Source: Thermoplasmata archaeon
Lineage (GTDB): Archaea > Thermoplasmatota > Thermoplasmata > Thermoplasmatales > Thermoplasmataceae
Assembly: GCA_021793945.1 (NCBI GenBank)
Contig: JAJYRT010000001.1
Coordinates: 1 to 40,356, forward strand
DNA: 40,356 bases
Direction of reading: 5' to 3'
The position numbers and the translations under genes were made by a program. The notes under the pieces were generated by a model. The model was given only the letters and a program-made list of their open reading frames with translations, was not told the origin of the DNA and made no database searches. Positions 1 to 8,386 of the stretch are shown here, piece after piece (position 1 is the stretch's first letter; each line of letters begins with the position of its first letter).

Positions 1-93
1 GGACACAAGGTAAGAGGGCAGAGAACAAGATCCAATGGAAGAAGGGGACTGGCCATTGGGGTCGTAAAGAGCAAGGAAGGTCCGCAACAGTAA
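1..93 (+). CDS. rps13: Small ribosomal subunit protein S13 (uS13), C-terminal end only
   Basis: The window opens inside this gene; 30 codons and a TAA stop remain. The tail has the basic RGQRT-x-SNGRRG segment that uS13 uses to contact rRNA near the decoding site and neighbouring tRNAs in the subunit head. It heads the conserved archaeal series rps13-rps4-rps11-rpoD, which continues without a break here. A GGTGA Shine-Dalgarno for the next gene starts right after its stop codon. The identification rests on the short tail plus synteny, which together are strong. Confidence 0.93.
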   Translation, partial: GHKVRGQRTRSNGRRGLAIGVVKSKEGPQQ

Positions 94-104
94 GGTGAAT
101 ATGA

Positions 105-716
105 ATGGGTGATCCTAAATTTCCGCACAAGAAATATTCCGCTCCAAGGCATCCCTGGGAAAAGACAAGGATAGACGAGGAAAAGGAAGTAGTAAAGAAG
201 TATGGTCTCAAGAATAAGAGGGAACTGTGGAGGACCCAGTCAGTTCTGGAGTCATTCAGGGCTCAGGCAAGGTACCTGCAGGCCAAGATAAGATATAGCG
301 ACGAGATGGCCATGAAGCAGTTCCAGCTGATGATACGGAGACTTAACAGGTACAGCATCCTCGGGAACAACGCATCTCTCGATGACGTTCTCTCACTTAA
401 TGTTGAAAGCATACTTGAGAGAAGGTTCCAGACGCTTGTGGTCAAGAAGAACCTGGCCAGAAGTCCGAAACAGGCCAGACAGCTCATCACCCACGGCCAC
501 ATATTCCTTAACGGTAGGCGTGTCACCATACCCGGAATACTCGTTGAGGGCACAGAGGAAGAATCAATTGGTTACTCTGTTGGCTCACCACTTCTTGATG
601 ATCTTCACCCCATAAGGCAGAGCATACTTGGGACCGAGACTCATGAGGATCAACCTGAAAAGGAAGCTCCAGCTGAAGAAGCAGAGCCGGTTGAAGAGGA
701 AAGTGAAAAACAATGA
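105..716 (+). CDS. rps4: Small ribosomal subunit protein S4 (uS4)
   Basis: A 203-residue primary 16S rRNA-binding protein that nucleates assembly of the small subunit body. The N-terminal part ([15 protein letters not shown]) is typical of archaeal and eukaryotic S4/S9 proteins. The S4 RNA-binding domain at about residues 105-150 carries [16 protein letters not shown], the family signature. The last 25 residues are a low-complexity acidic Glu/Ala/Pro tail. GGTGA at 94-98 sits 6 nt before ATG 105; an ATG at 101 would give only three codons and is rejected. The stop overlaps the start of rps11 (ATGA), so translation is probably coupled. Confidence 0.97.
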   Translation: MGDPKFPHKKYSAPRHPWEKTRIDEEKEVVKKYGLKNKRELWRTQSVLESFRAQARYLQAKIRYSDEMAMKQFQLMIRRLNRYSILGNNASLDDVLSLNVESILERRFQTLVVKKNLARSPKQARQLITHGHIFLNGRRVTIPGILVEGTEEESIGYSVGSPLLDDLHPIRQSILGTETHEDQPEKEAPAEEAEPVEEESEKQ

Positions 717-1096
717 ATAAAACAGGCGTAGCCCACATATTCGCATCCCAGAACAATACCATAATACTAGTGACCGATACAACGGGAGCTGAGACCCTTG
801 CAAAGGCTACCGGCGGTATGGTCGTGAAGAATGACAGGGACGAATCAAGTCCATATGCTGCAATGAAAGCCGCTGATCTGGTAGCAGAAAAGTTGAGGGA
901 GAAAGAGGTGACTGAACTCATCATTAAGGTGAGGGCACCTGGCGGCAACAAGTCCAAGATACCTGGTCCAGGTGCGCAGTCCGCGATCAGGGCCCTGTCA
1001 AGAGCAGGTTTCAGAATTCTCAGAATCGAGGAAGTTACTCCGGTTCCCCATGACGGAACAAAGAAGAAGGGAGGAAAAAGGGGCAGGAGAGTCTGA
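713..1096 (+). CDS. rps11: Small ribosomal subunit protein S11 (uS11)
   Basis: A 127-residue platform protein of the 30S subunit near the mRNA exit and the E site. The family pattern is clear: [10 protein letters not shown] at the start, a central [14 protein letters not shown] block, the glycine-rich [22 protein letters not shown] block, and the basic end [11 protein letters not shown]. It overlaps rps4 by 4 nt and is followed after 5 nt by rpoD, the normal archaeal order. Length is usual for archaea and no key region is missing. Confidence 0.97.
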   Translation: MNKTGVAHIFASQNNTIILVTDTTGAETLAKATGGMVVKNDRDESSPYAAMKAADLVAEKLREKEVTELIIKVRAPGGNKSKIPGPGAQSAIRALSRAGFRILRIEEVTPVPHDGTKKKGGKRGRRV

Positions 1097-1101
1097 TTTT
1101 C

Positions 1102-1923
1102 ATGCCGCTTAAGATTATTGAGTTAAAAGACAATTTTGCCAGGTTCTCTATTTCCGATATAACACCATCAATAGCCAATTCTCTCAGGCGTACCTTGATC
1201 AACGACATTCCTAAACTAGCCATTGAAAAGGTCACGTTCCATCACGGGCAGATCAGGGACGTAGATGGGAATGTTTACGATTCTTCGCTTCCTCTCTTCG
1301 ACGAGATTGTTGCACACAGATTATCGCTGGTGCCTCTTATTTCAGATCTCACGATGAATTTCAGGGACGAATGCTCGTGCGGTGGAAGGGGTTGTTCCCT
1401 CTGCACAATGACCTATTCAATAAACAGGAACGGTCCGGCTACTGTTACCTCCGGAGATATTCAGCCAATAGGTAACCCTGACCTCAAGCCTGCAGACCCT
1501 GACATACCCATAGTTAAGCTCGGCAAGAGCCAGGCCATGATAGTCAGCGCTGAGGCAATCCTCGGAAGGGGAAAGGATCACGCCAAATGGCAGGCAACCT
1601 CCGGCGTATCTTACAAGTATCACCGGGAATTCACCGTGAAGAAGGCAGAGTTCGAAAGATGGGAGGAGTTCAAGGTAGCGTGCCCTGATTCCGTTTTCAG
1701 GGAAAACGACAAGGAAATAGTCTTCACAGATGATTCTCCGTGCCGTAAGCTTTCCGAGCTTTTTGAACTGGAAAACGTGAAGATCGTCGAGGATGACACC
1801 AGGTTCATTTTCAAATTCGAGACTGACGGATCATTGAAGGCAATTGACGTCCTTAACTATGCACTCAAGAGGATACCGCAGAGGCTTAACGTCCTGCTTG
1901 ACAGCATGGCAGCCGCCGATTAG
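1102..1923 (+). CDS. rpoD: DNA-directed RNA polymerase subunit D (Rpo3)
   Basis: A 273-residue alpha/Rpb3-type subunit that pairs with subunit L to begin RNA polymerase assembly. The dimerisation domain is split between residues 1-45 (including [10 protein letters not shown]) and the C-terminal helix at about 240-270. The inserted domain has a Cys cluster C91-x-C93-x4-C98-x2-C101, placed like the zinc loop of eukaryotic Rpb3. The small ferredoxin-like domain at about 165-225, which binds an Fe-S cluster in some archaea such as Sulfolobus, has only C194 and C214 here, so a cluster is unlikely. It ends the rps13-rps4-rps11-rpoD run. Confidence 0.96.
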   Translation: MPLKIIELKDNFARFSISDITPSIANSLRRTLINDIPKLAIEKVTFHHGQIRDVDGNVYDSSLPLFDEIVAHRLSLVPLISDLTMNFRDECSCGGRGCSLCTMTYSINRNGPATVTSGDIQPIGNPDLKPADPDIPIVKLGKSQAMIVSAEAILGRGKDHAKWQATSGVSYKYHREFTVKKAEFERWEEFKVACPDSVFRENDKEIVFTDDSPCRKLSELFELENVKIVEDDTRFIFKFETDGSLKAIDVLNYALKRIPQRLNVLLDSMAAAD

Positions 1924-1970
1924 TCTTAAGGGTGCAGGTTAGTCCCATAACATTTTTTTCATTTAGACAC

Positions 1971-1980
1971 TATTATATAT
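1971..1980 (+). promoter_or_regulatory. Archaeal TATA box for the IMPase-nadK unit
   Basis: The A/T run TATTATATAT is centred about 31 nt before ATG 2007, just after rpoD. At the usual TATA-to-start distance this gives a leader of only a few nucleotides. It favours ATG 2007 over an upstream in-frame start at 1932, which would put the TATA box inside the coding region. Confidence 0.6.
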
Positions 1981-2006
1981 CATTTTACGCTGATTGGTTC
2001 ACATCA

Positions 2007-2777
2007 ATGGACAGGATTTTTGAGATATTCATAAGCGCAGGAATAGAAATTATGGAAAAGATAGAGGAGATAGAATCGGCATCATCAAAGATGGAGATAA
2101 CGGGGATGGGTGCGGACGGTACCCCGACCAGATACATTGACCAGGCGAGCGAGGACATATTCCTGAAAACTGTCTACGAAAATGATCTTCCCTACAACAT
2201 TGTCAGCGAGGAAGCAGGTTTTATAGACAGGAAATATAGCCAGAACCTTGTGGTGGATCCAATAGACGGCACCTTCAACGCACACGCGGGGATACCCATG
2301 TATTCCATATCCATCGCAATTACAGGCAAGACCATCGGGGACAGCGAGAAAGGGTTCGTCATGAATCTCTCCAACGGTGAATACTTTTACTCGGACAGGG
2401 GGAGGGGTGCATTCAGGCTGAATAAAAAAATCAGGACTTCCAGAGAGTCGAGAGGGTATTTTTCATTAAGCGCTGACTACGCATCAGATCCCCTGGCCAA
2501 AAAACTTATAAGACATGCCACAAAGATAAGGACGCTTGGCTGTGCATCCCTGGAGCTTGCCACCCTTGCTTCAGGTGGAATCGATATGGTGGCATATCTT
2601 GGGAGCAACAACTTTCTGAGAAACATTGATGTGGCTGCCGGAATTGCCATAGTCAGGGAGGCAGGCGGCACGGTCACTGAGAGAGACGGAAGCGAGTTTG
2701 ACATGGATCTTGACGTACGGAAGAGAAAGAACATGATGGCATTTTCAAGTGCTGACCTTATGAAGGTGGTTCTTTGA
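2007..2777 (+). CDS. Inositol-monophosphatase-family phosphatase (FBPase/IMPase or NADP phosphatase)
   Basis: A 256-residue member of the Mg2+-dependent, Li+-sensitive phosphatase superfamily. Metal ligands are visible: E68-E69 in VSEEAG, the DPIDGT motif at 84-89, and the late Asp in NIDVAAG, where the usual Trp before the Asp is Ile. Archaeal relatives hydrolyse fructose-1,6-bisphosphate, inositol phosphate or NADP; sequence alone does not choose. Its last codons overlap the NAD kinase start by 4 nt. In Methanocaldococcus jannaschii an IMPase-like domain is fused to NAD kinase and acts as an NADP phosphatase, which makes that activity attractive here. The start is chosen from the TATA spacing. 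Confidence 0.9.
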   Translation: MDRIFEIFISAGIEIMEKIEEIESASSKMEITGMGADGTPTRYIDQASEDIFLKTVYENDLPYNIVSEEAGFIDRKYSQNLVVDPIDGTFNAHAGIPMYSISIAITGKTIGDSEKGFVMNLSNGEYFYSDRGRGAFRLNKKIRTSRESRGYFSLSADYASDPLAKKLIRHATKIRTLGCASLELATLASGGIDMVAYLGSNNFLRNIDVAAGIAIVREAGGTVTERDGSEFDMDLDVRKRKNMMAFSSADLMKVVL

Positions 2778-3592
2778 AAATAGCATTTGTTATTCGAAGA
2801 GACTGCAACAGGTGCGCAAATATAGTGAGAAGGATAATTGAAATTTTTCCAGAGGACTGGGAAGTGGAATTTGACAGGGACACCGCAGAATTGCTCGGAA
2901 GGCCCGGAAAGGAGATGGGTGATATCTCCGCAGACATAATAATAACTATAGGCGGCGACGGAACCGCCCTGCGTGCCCTCCAGATGGCAAAGGGGGCAAT
3001 ACTGGGAATAAACATGGGTGGGCTTGGATTCCTGACCGAGATTGAGATAGGGGAGATTGAGCGATCCATTTACCAGATAATTCGCGGTGAATACAAGATC
3101 AGCGAGAGCATGAAACTCGACGTATTCCTCAACGGGGTAAAGCAGGTGGAATGCACCAATGAAGCTGTAATCTATACCGGAAAGGTTGCAAAGCTGAGGA
3201 AATTTAACGTCTATATAGGGAAGAACTTCATAGAAGGCACCGGAGCTGACGGCGTGATAGTTGCGACCCCCATGGGTTCAACCTCCTATTCATTCAGTGC
3301 CGGGGGACCTATACTTCTGCCTGCCCTGAGCGCCATGGTAATTTCATATCTCGCTCCATTCGGATCCAGGACCAGGCCAATAATTGTGCCTTCCGGCGAA
3401 ACTATCACGGTCAAGCAGATGGGGAAGGAGCAGGACGGCCTTCTCATTCTGGACGGGCAAGTCCAGATACCACTCAGCGTCGGCGACACAGTGGAGATTT
3501 CCGTATCAAAGGACAGGGCCAGATTTGTATCGCTTAAGGGTACATTCTACGAAAAACTGAGAGAGAAGCTGATTAAACTTGTGGTCAATTAG
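2774..3592 (+). CDS. nadK: NAD kinase
   Basis: Phosphorylates NAD to NADP in the cytosol. The 272-residue protein has the invariant GGDGT motif at residues 60-64, the TNEAV segment of the NAD-binding site near 134-138, and the glycine-rich GADGVIVATPMGSTSYS region of the C-terminal beta-sandwich domain. Translation starts at a TTG that overlaps the TGA of the phosphatase gene (TTGA). No better in-frame ATG lies upstream, and the reading begins directly with the first beta strand. The overlap indicates coupled production of the two enzymes. Confidence 0.95.
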   Translation: MKIAFVIRRDCNRCANIVRRIIEIFPEDWEVEFDRDTAELLGRPGKEMGDISADIIITIGGDGTALRALQMAKGAILGINMGGLGFLTEIEIGEIERSIYQIIRGEYKISESMKLDVFLNGVKQVECTNEAVIYTGKVAKLRKFNVYIGKNFIEGTGADGVIVATPMGSTSYSFSAGGPILLPALSAMVISYLAPFGSRTRPIIVPSGETITVKQMGKEQDGLLILDGQVQIPLSVGDTVEISVSKDRARFVSLKGTFYEKLREKLIKLVVN

Positions 3593-3598
3593 GAGGAG
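3591..3598 (+). promoter_or_regulatory. Strong Shine-Dalgarno for the JAMM gene
   Basis: AGGAGGAG overlaps the end of nadK and lies 10 nt before ATG 3609. It decides the start of the following gene against an upstream TTG at 3579 and a downstream ATG at 3615. Confidence 0.7.
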
Positions 3599-3608
3599 AA
3601 CCCTGCGC

Positions 3609-3941
3609 ATGATAATGGAGGCGTCAAAGGATTCTATGCCGAAAGAATTCGGCGCCTATCTCAGGGCAGAGAAAAATATAATCTATGAAATTTCCATTCT
3701 TCCGGGAACCATACAGGGTGACAGGCACACAATTTTCCAGACCTATAACAAGCCAATTGATTTCTCAATAGTCGGCAGCGTTCATTCCCATCCATCGGGC
3801 GTAACCTTTCCCTCGGACGCCGATGTTCATATGTTCCAGAACAGCGGGCCAATACACATCATTGTCGGATATCCCTTCGGGATGGGCGATTACTCCGCAT
3901 ACAACCAGAGTGCACAGAAGATTAAGATCAACGTGATCTGA
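3609..3941 (+). CDS. JAMM/MPN+ zinc metalloprotease (possible desampylase)
   Basis: A compact 110-residue JAB1/MPN+ domain. The JAMM zinc motif is complete: E13 as the general base, H59-x-H61, then x7, S69-x2-D72 (HSHPSGVTFPSDAD). Archaeal stand-alone JAMM proteases such as HvJAMM1 remove ubiquitin-like SAMP proteins from lysines or from linear fusions. That activity is the likeliest here, but no SAMP or E1 gene is nearby to support it. It follows nadK with a strong Shine-Dalgarno and is probably co-transcribed with the phosphatase and NAD kinase. The reason for that pairing is not obvious. Confidence 0.88.
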   Translation: MIMEASKDSMPKEFGAYLRAEKNIIYEISILPGTIQGDRHTIFQTYNKPIDFSIVGSVHSHPSGVTFPSDADVHMFQNSGPIHIIVGYPFGMGDYSAYNQSAQKIKINVI

Positions 3942-4045
3942 GAGCGGTATTTCCAGCAGGAACTAAATCCCCTGGTGATGTTTTCTTATGGATCATATAT
4001 CCTGCGGGCAGACAAAACTGCATTCTTAATTTCTATTCATTGATT

Positions 4046-4948
4046 TCAGCGCTGCGATTTCCTTGTTCTGCCCGCCAGTTCCCTGTCCTCTCTCTCATAA
4101 TTGTCATATCCTATTATGCTGTAAAAGTCCTCCCGCGTCATAATCCTGTCCATAAAATCTCGCTGTGTGCCATTCCTGAAAAGGTCAGAATAGGTTTCCG
4201 CTGCCGTCTTCAGGAATGCCCGGAATGCGGTGAGCGGAAAGATAACCATACGGTATCCAGCCTCCTTCAGTTCATCCACGGACAGAAGAGGACTCTTACC
4301 GAATTCTGTCATGTTTGCCATCAGCGGTCCCCTGGCCTTTTTGGCAAACGTCCTGAACTCCTCCTTGGTTTCGAGGGCTTCCGTGAAAACAACGTCTGAA
4401 CCCGCTTCAAAATACGCATTCGCCCTATCGATCGCATCATCCAGCCCGTTGACCGACCTTGCGTCTGTCCTGGCTATTATGACAAAGTCAGGATTTTTCC
4501 GTGCATCGACTGCCGCCCTGATCTTGCTTATCATTTCATCCATATCGACGATACGCTTCCCGTTCAGTTGCCCGCATTTCTTCGGCAGCACCTGGTCCTC
4601 CATATGCACCGCCGACACGCCTGCACCTTCCATCACCCTTATGGTGCGGGTAACATTTATTGCTTCTCCAAACCCGGTGTCTATGTCCACAATCAGGGGC
4701 ACTTCCGTCACGGCTGTAATCCTTGCCGCTTCATCTGCAACTTCAGTCATGGTGGTGACTGAAAGGTCCGGAAACCCCATGGCACCGGCCACCCCCGACC
4801 CTGAAAGGTAAGTAGACCGAAATCCGCTTCTCTGTGCGATTATGGCTGATATGCCGTTAAATACTCCCGCGGATGCTACGAATCCATTTCGCATCTGTTC
4901 CCTCAGGTTCCGGGGTCCCAGGTTAATGTTGTCTCTCATCACGGACAT
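4046..4948 (-). CDS. prpB: 2-Methylisocitrate lyase-like enzyme (ICL/PEP mutase superfamily)
   Basis: About 300 residues forming a TIM barrel. It would split 2-methylisocitrate into pyruvate and succinate, the last step of the methylcitrate cycle for propionyl-CoA. Visible features are the metal-binding VDIDTGFG (residues 87-94), MEDQ at 116-119 and the loop cysteine C125 in KKCGQ. The usual loop is KKCGH or KRCGH, so His is replaced by Gln (Q127). It follows prpD on the same strand with overlap. I chose the ATG at 4948 because a GGAGG lies 9 nt before it inside the end of prpD; an ATG at 4939 is also possible. The partner PrpD makes the lyase call firmer than the fold alone. Confidence 0.85.
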   Translation of the reverse strand: MSVMRDNINLGPRNLREQMRNGFVASAGVFNGISAIIAQRSGFRSTYLSGSGVAGAMGFPDLSVTTMTEVADEAARITAVTEVPLIVDIDTGFGEAINVTRTIRVMEGAGVSAVHMEDQVLPKKCGQLNGKRIVDMDEMISKIRAAVDARKNPDFVIIARTDARSVNGLDDAIDRANAYFEAGSDVVFTEALETKEEFRTFAKKARGPLMANMTEFGKSPLLSVDELKEAGYRMVIFPLTAFRAFLKTAAETYSDLFRNGTQRDFMDRIMTREDFYSIIGYDNYEREDRELAGRTRKSQR

Positions 4949-6263
4949 TTCTAACAACCTCCAGCAGTTCTGCAATGTCGCTTCTGTCGAAGCGTTTTGC
5001 TATGTTTGTGATCTCCAATGCGCTTCGCTCGCTCATCACCTTCTTTCCCTTAATTATGAGGTCGTCCCACGAGTATGGCTTCCTGTGGTGCCCCTTCGGG
5101 ACATCGAGTTCTTCGGTGAAGGTTTGTTTGTCGGTTTCCACGGTAATTTTTACAGGAAGGAACTCCGGGTACATCCGGTTGAATTTATCCGTTACTGTGA
5201 ATGACATCTTGTCTATGATGGCAAGTATCTTCGGATCCTCAAGGTAACGGGTGGAGTATGAGTCGGGTGTCGGCTCGCCATACAGCAGGGAGTAGGCTAT
5301 GAGATAAGGCATGCTGTGATCCGCGGTCTCCTTCGTCTTCGGCCTGAGTTTCTCAGGGTCCTTGATGATGATCTTGTTTGCCACCTCAAAGGTTTCAACT
5401 GAAATCTTCCTGATCCCGCCACTCAGCTTCTCATGAATCTTTAGAGCCGCTTCAACGGCGCTCATTGCGTGGTACTCAACGGGATAGTTCTTTATCATGG
5501 TTCTCAGAACGCGTTTCTTTCCAAGCCCAAGGTTAAGAGGTCCTGATACCTGCTTCACAAAACCCATCTCTCCCACGAATACTGGAGACGGTCCAGTAAA
5601 ACCATTAAGGGCAAGGCTGGCAGCAAAGACACTGTTTCTCGTTGCGTCAGCAGCAGTGCACCCTTTCCACATGCTCAGCTCCCCGGCCCTTGTCTGCCTC
5701 ATGCTTATGTTGTTGTTCAGTCCCAGGCTCACAAGGTTCTCAAAGCGTTCATCGTTCATTTCGAGCAGGTGCCCAAGGCCCGCTGATGAAGAAATGGATA
5801 TATATGTAACATGATCCCATCCCCTGTCCCTGATGGACACTGCATCAGAAAGGGCTCCTACCACCTCGTAGGCAACGTCAATCGCCTTGATGATGTCGCT
5901 GCCCCGTGACTCGAACGGCTCAGCCATGGCAAGGATCGGGGGAATATTATCGGAGGGATGGAGAGCCTCCTTTGAAAGGTAAGTGTCGCTGTAGTCAAGA
6001 TACCTGGTCATTGAACCGTTTATGAAGGTGGCGATCTCTGAAGAGGCCTTATCACTGGTGAAAAATATGGTGGAATTGTATTTTCCCCTGGACGGGAGAA
6101 GGGCGTTCCGTTCTATGGAGACGGGTTCTGATCTGGACGCAGCATATGCCACGAAGATGGAATCCGCTATCCTCTTCTTTATCTCGTCCATTCTCTGGGA
6201 ATCCAGCCCAGAGCCTCTTAAATCAGCCGAATAGTTGTATATGTCACTGATAATTGGATCCAT
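4923..6263 (-). CDS. prpD: 2-Methylcitrate dehydratase (MmgE/PrpD family)
   Basis: A 446-residue cytosolic dehydratase of the PrpD family, converting 2-methylcitrate to 2-methyl-cis-aconitate. Family features are the N-terminal helical domain with RIADSIFVAYAA, the YLDYSDTY and HPSDNIPP segments near the active site, the WKGCTAADATRNSVFAA block, and the conserved YPVEYHAMSAVEAAL stretch. The gene is first in a two-gene unit with prpB and overlaps it. A TATA box lies about 25 nt before its ATG, so its mRNA is probably leaderless. Methylcitrate synthase must be encoded elsewhere. Family membership is certain; the exact substrate is inferred from prpB. Confidence 0.9.
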   Translation of the reverse strand: MDPIISDIYNYSADLRGSGLDSQRMDEIKKRIADSIFVAYAASRSEPVSIERNALLPSRGKYNSTIFFTSDKASSEIATFINGSMTRYLDYSDTYLSKEALHPSDNIPPILAMAEPFESRGSDIIKAIDVAYEVVGALSDAVSIRDRGWDHVTYISISSSAGLGHLLEMNDERFENLVSLGLNNNISMRQTRAGELSMWKGCTAADATRNSVFAASLALNGFTGPSPVFVGEMGFVKQVSGPLNLGLGKKRVLRTMIKNYPVEYHAMSAVEAALKIHEKLSGGIRKISVETFEVANKIIIKDPEKLRPKTKETADHSMPYLIAYSLLYGEPTPDSYSTRYLEDPKILAIIDKMSFTVTDKFNRMYPEFLPVKITVETDKQTFTEELDVPKGHHRKPYSWDDLIIKGKKVMSERSALEITNIAKRFDRSDIAELLEVVRNVRDERQH

Positions 6264-6282
6264 ATACGGAGATACCCAGATT

Positions 6283-6292
6283 CTATATATAT
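6283..6292 (-). promoter_or_regulatory. TATA box for prpD-prpB
   Basis: CTATATATAT on the plus strand (a TATA element on either strand) is centred about 25 nt before the prpD ATG at 6263. This is the leaderless geometry seen throughout the window. A GC-rich hairpin-forming sequence (CCGGC...GCCGG, near 6303-6319) lies further out, in the space shared with the divergent MFS gene. Confidence 0.55.
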
Positions 6293-6427
6293 CAAATGAT
6301 TCCGGCCCGTCCTGCCGGCCTCATGCTGTTTCTATGCCAGGAATGTCAGTGGAGGACTTGCGCTTCCAGGAGGAAATATTATTAGTTGACATCCTTTCAT
6401 CATTCAGTGGCAAAATCAAGGTCCACC

Positions 6428-7585
6428 ATGACTCGAAGCGTGCTGTTCATTGCATTCTCGGCCTTCTTTGCTGACCTTGGATACCAGGCGGTCATAGTAG
6501 GACTTCCGCTCTTCCTTGTCCTGACACTTGGCGCTCCTGTTTATATATATGGCCTCGCAGAAGCTCTGAACCATGGAGTTGGATCTCTCTTCTCTTTTTT
6601 CGGAGGCAGGCTCAGTGCAAGATTCGGAAGCAAGAGGATCGCCATACTGGGAAACTCACTCATACCCATCCTCTCCTTCACGGGATTTGCCACAACGGTG
6701 CCTGAGGCCATCGGAGCCTTCGCAGGAGGTTGGTGGGCAAGGAATTTCAGGTCTCCCGCAAGGAGAACCATGATGAGTGAATCAGTCAGCAGGGAGAACA
6801 GGTCCAGGGCATACGGTCTTCTGCATGGTCTTGACGTTGGTGGCGGACTCATCGCAACGGCGGTGTTCATCGCCATGATATCTCTCGGGTATCAGTTCAG
6901 GGTAATCTTCCTGATCACGGCGGCCCCCCTGATAATATCCACCCTGCTCATAGCAGCCGTGAAGACGAAGCCGGCTGAGGCTGCTGGTCAGGATATAAAG
7001 GCGGTGAAGAATGGTCGTGCGTTCCGAGGGGTCATATTCGCCTCCGCACTCTTTGGCTTCAGCTACTACAGCATGGGTTTTCCTATCCTGACCGTGGCTA
7101 CGGCAACAGGTAGCTTCGCTCTCGGAGCGTTCACCTATACGGTCTTCCTGGCGGTTTCCGCGGCCACGGGATTCGTCATGTCAAGAGTCAGGTTCAGGCT
7201 GGAGATTCTCCCTCTCGGCCTGCTTGGCTATATCCTCGCTGGCGTCGGCGCGCTGCTGTTCGCCATTACCATACTTTATCATATGCAGACTGCGGTTTAT
7301 TACGCATCCGTGATGATAATAGGCATCGGAAGCGGGTTCACGGAAATATTCGAGCCAACGATCATATCCAAGGTTTCGCAGAATGTCGGAAAGGGCATGG
7401 GGTGGCTTTCGGCGTCGCGAAGCGCAGGATTATTCATGGCCAACCTGGTGATGGGTGCCCTGTATTTCATAAGCCCCGCATATGCATACATTTACGCCTT
7501 TGCGGTTGCGGTAACTGCCGGGATCATCGTGATAGTGTCCGGAGCCGGTTACGACCGAAGCCTCAGATCCAACTCTCTCCCATGA
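6428..7585 (+). CDS. Major facilitator superfamily transporter
   Basis: A 385-residue integral membrane protein with about 12 predicted helices, starting with SVLFIAFSAFFADLGYQAVIVGL. The loop between helices 2 and 3 has GGRLSARFGSKR, a form of the MFS G-x3-D/E-R-x-G-R/K-R motif. A cytoplasmic loop near residues 180-205 separates the two six-helix halves. The substrate cannot be read from sequence. ATG 6428 is chosen because a TATA element near 6374-6384 would put transcription start near 6405 and leave this as the first ATG; an in-frame TTG at 6386 is less likely. Its last 23 nt overlap the convergent tenA-like gene. Confidence 0.88.
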   Translation: MTRSVLFIAFSAFFADLGYQAVIVGLPLFLVLTLGAPVYIYGLAEALNHGVGSLFSFFGGRLSARFGSKRIAILGNSLIPILSFTGFATTVPEAIGAFAGGWWARNFRSPARRTMMSESVSRENRSRAYGLLHGLDVGGGLIATAVFIAMISLGYQFRVIFLITAAPLIISTLLIAAVKTKPAEAAGQDIKAVKNGRAFRGVIFASALFGFSYYSMGFPILTVATATGSFALGAFTYTVFLAVSAATGFVMSRVRFRLEILPLGLLGYILAGVGALLFAITILYHMQTAVYYASVMIIGIGSGFTEIFEPTIISKVSQNVGKGMGWLSASRSAGLFMANLVMGALYFISPAYAYIYAFAVAVTAGIIVIVSGAGYDRSLRSNSLP

Positions 7586-8207
7586 GCGACATTTCCCAGA
7601 ATCTCAGCTCATAGTTTGCGGCCAACCTGAAAATTCTCTCATCTCCGGAGTCGTGATGATCCAGCCCGTCATACACGGCAATGAGATCCTCAATGTAACT
7701 CTTCTGTTCCGATGACCCGTAGTAGCTGAACCATGGCCTGTACTTGGCATGTGCCGTTTTCCTGTACCTGCTCCCGATCTCGTAATAGGTGATGGAGCAG
7801 GGCAGGATTGCAGAAAGTGCCTTGCTTGTGGCGGCCTGGTTACAAGTCCTGTAAAGAAACGATACATAGGACAGGTTTGTCATGGTCGGCTCATTATGCG
7901 TCTCCATACCGGAATTATTAATCTCACCAAGGCTGCTGAGGAGCTGGTGATGGAACATGTACTCGTCAAACATCCCCTGTGAGAGAGATAGGAGAGTGCG
8001 TGATGATTCCGGATCCGTCATTCTCGAGGACAGTATGGCTATGCTGCCTGAATGTTCCTTGAGGAAGAGGCGATCCTGCTCCAGAAACCTGACAAAATCT
8101 CTGTTTTCCAGCACACCTATGTTCATTGCGGTTACAAAATCATTCCTGGCTATGCGATCCATTATATCTCTGTTTTTCTCAATAATCCCGTTAAAAGTAT
8201 CGAGCAT
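7563..8207 (-). CDS. tenA: TenA/THI-4 family thiaminase II-like aminohydrolase
   Basis: A 214-residue all-helical protein. TenA enzymes hydrolyse amino-HMP or thiamine breakdown products so the pyrimidine can be reused for thiamine. Active-site positions known from Bacillus TenA are present: D45 in FLEQD, the nucleophile C137 in LPCSITYYEIG, and the late Glu in YELRFWEMS. A TATA element at 8231-8239 lies about 28 nt before ATG 8207. It converges on and slightly overlaps the MFS gene at 6428. With two MFS transporters close by, a vitamin-salvage locus is possible, but I see no TPP riboswitch to support it. Confidence 0.88.
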   Translation of the reverse strand: MLDTFNGIIEKNRDIMDRIARNDFVTAMNIGVLENRDFVRFLEQDRLFLKEHSGSIAILSSRMTDPESSRTLLSLSQGMFDEYMFHHQLLSSLGEINNSGMETHNEPTMTNLSYVSFLYRTCNQAATSKALSAILPCSITYYEIGSRYRKTAHAKYRPWFSYYGSSEQKSYIEDLIAVYDGLDHHDSGDERIFRLAANYELRFWEMSLMGESWI

Positions 8208-8386
8208 GTCCCGTGATCATGCATCATCAGATTATTAAGCTTCATTGTGCAGTTATATTTCTGCATGATTCTCCAGTATGGTCAAGAATAGGTAAATCAT
8301 TGTCAGTTAAGGCGGTAGGGGCAATTCGTCGTTGAAGGAAATAGAAACACAAAGTATGATCAGCGACCATTATATGCTTGAGTTTG

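Noticed and set aside
1932..2006. Earlier in-frame start for the IMPase gene
   Set aside because: It would add 25 residues unlike the family, and the TATA box at 1971-1980 would lie inside the coding sequence.
6264..6427. TPP riboswitch (THI element) upstream of the MFS gene near tenA
   Set aside because: Looked for CTGAGA and the GAACCTGAT...AGGGA elements; none are present. The same holds before the MFS gene starting at 10093.
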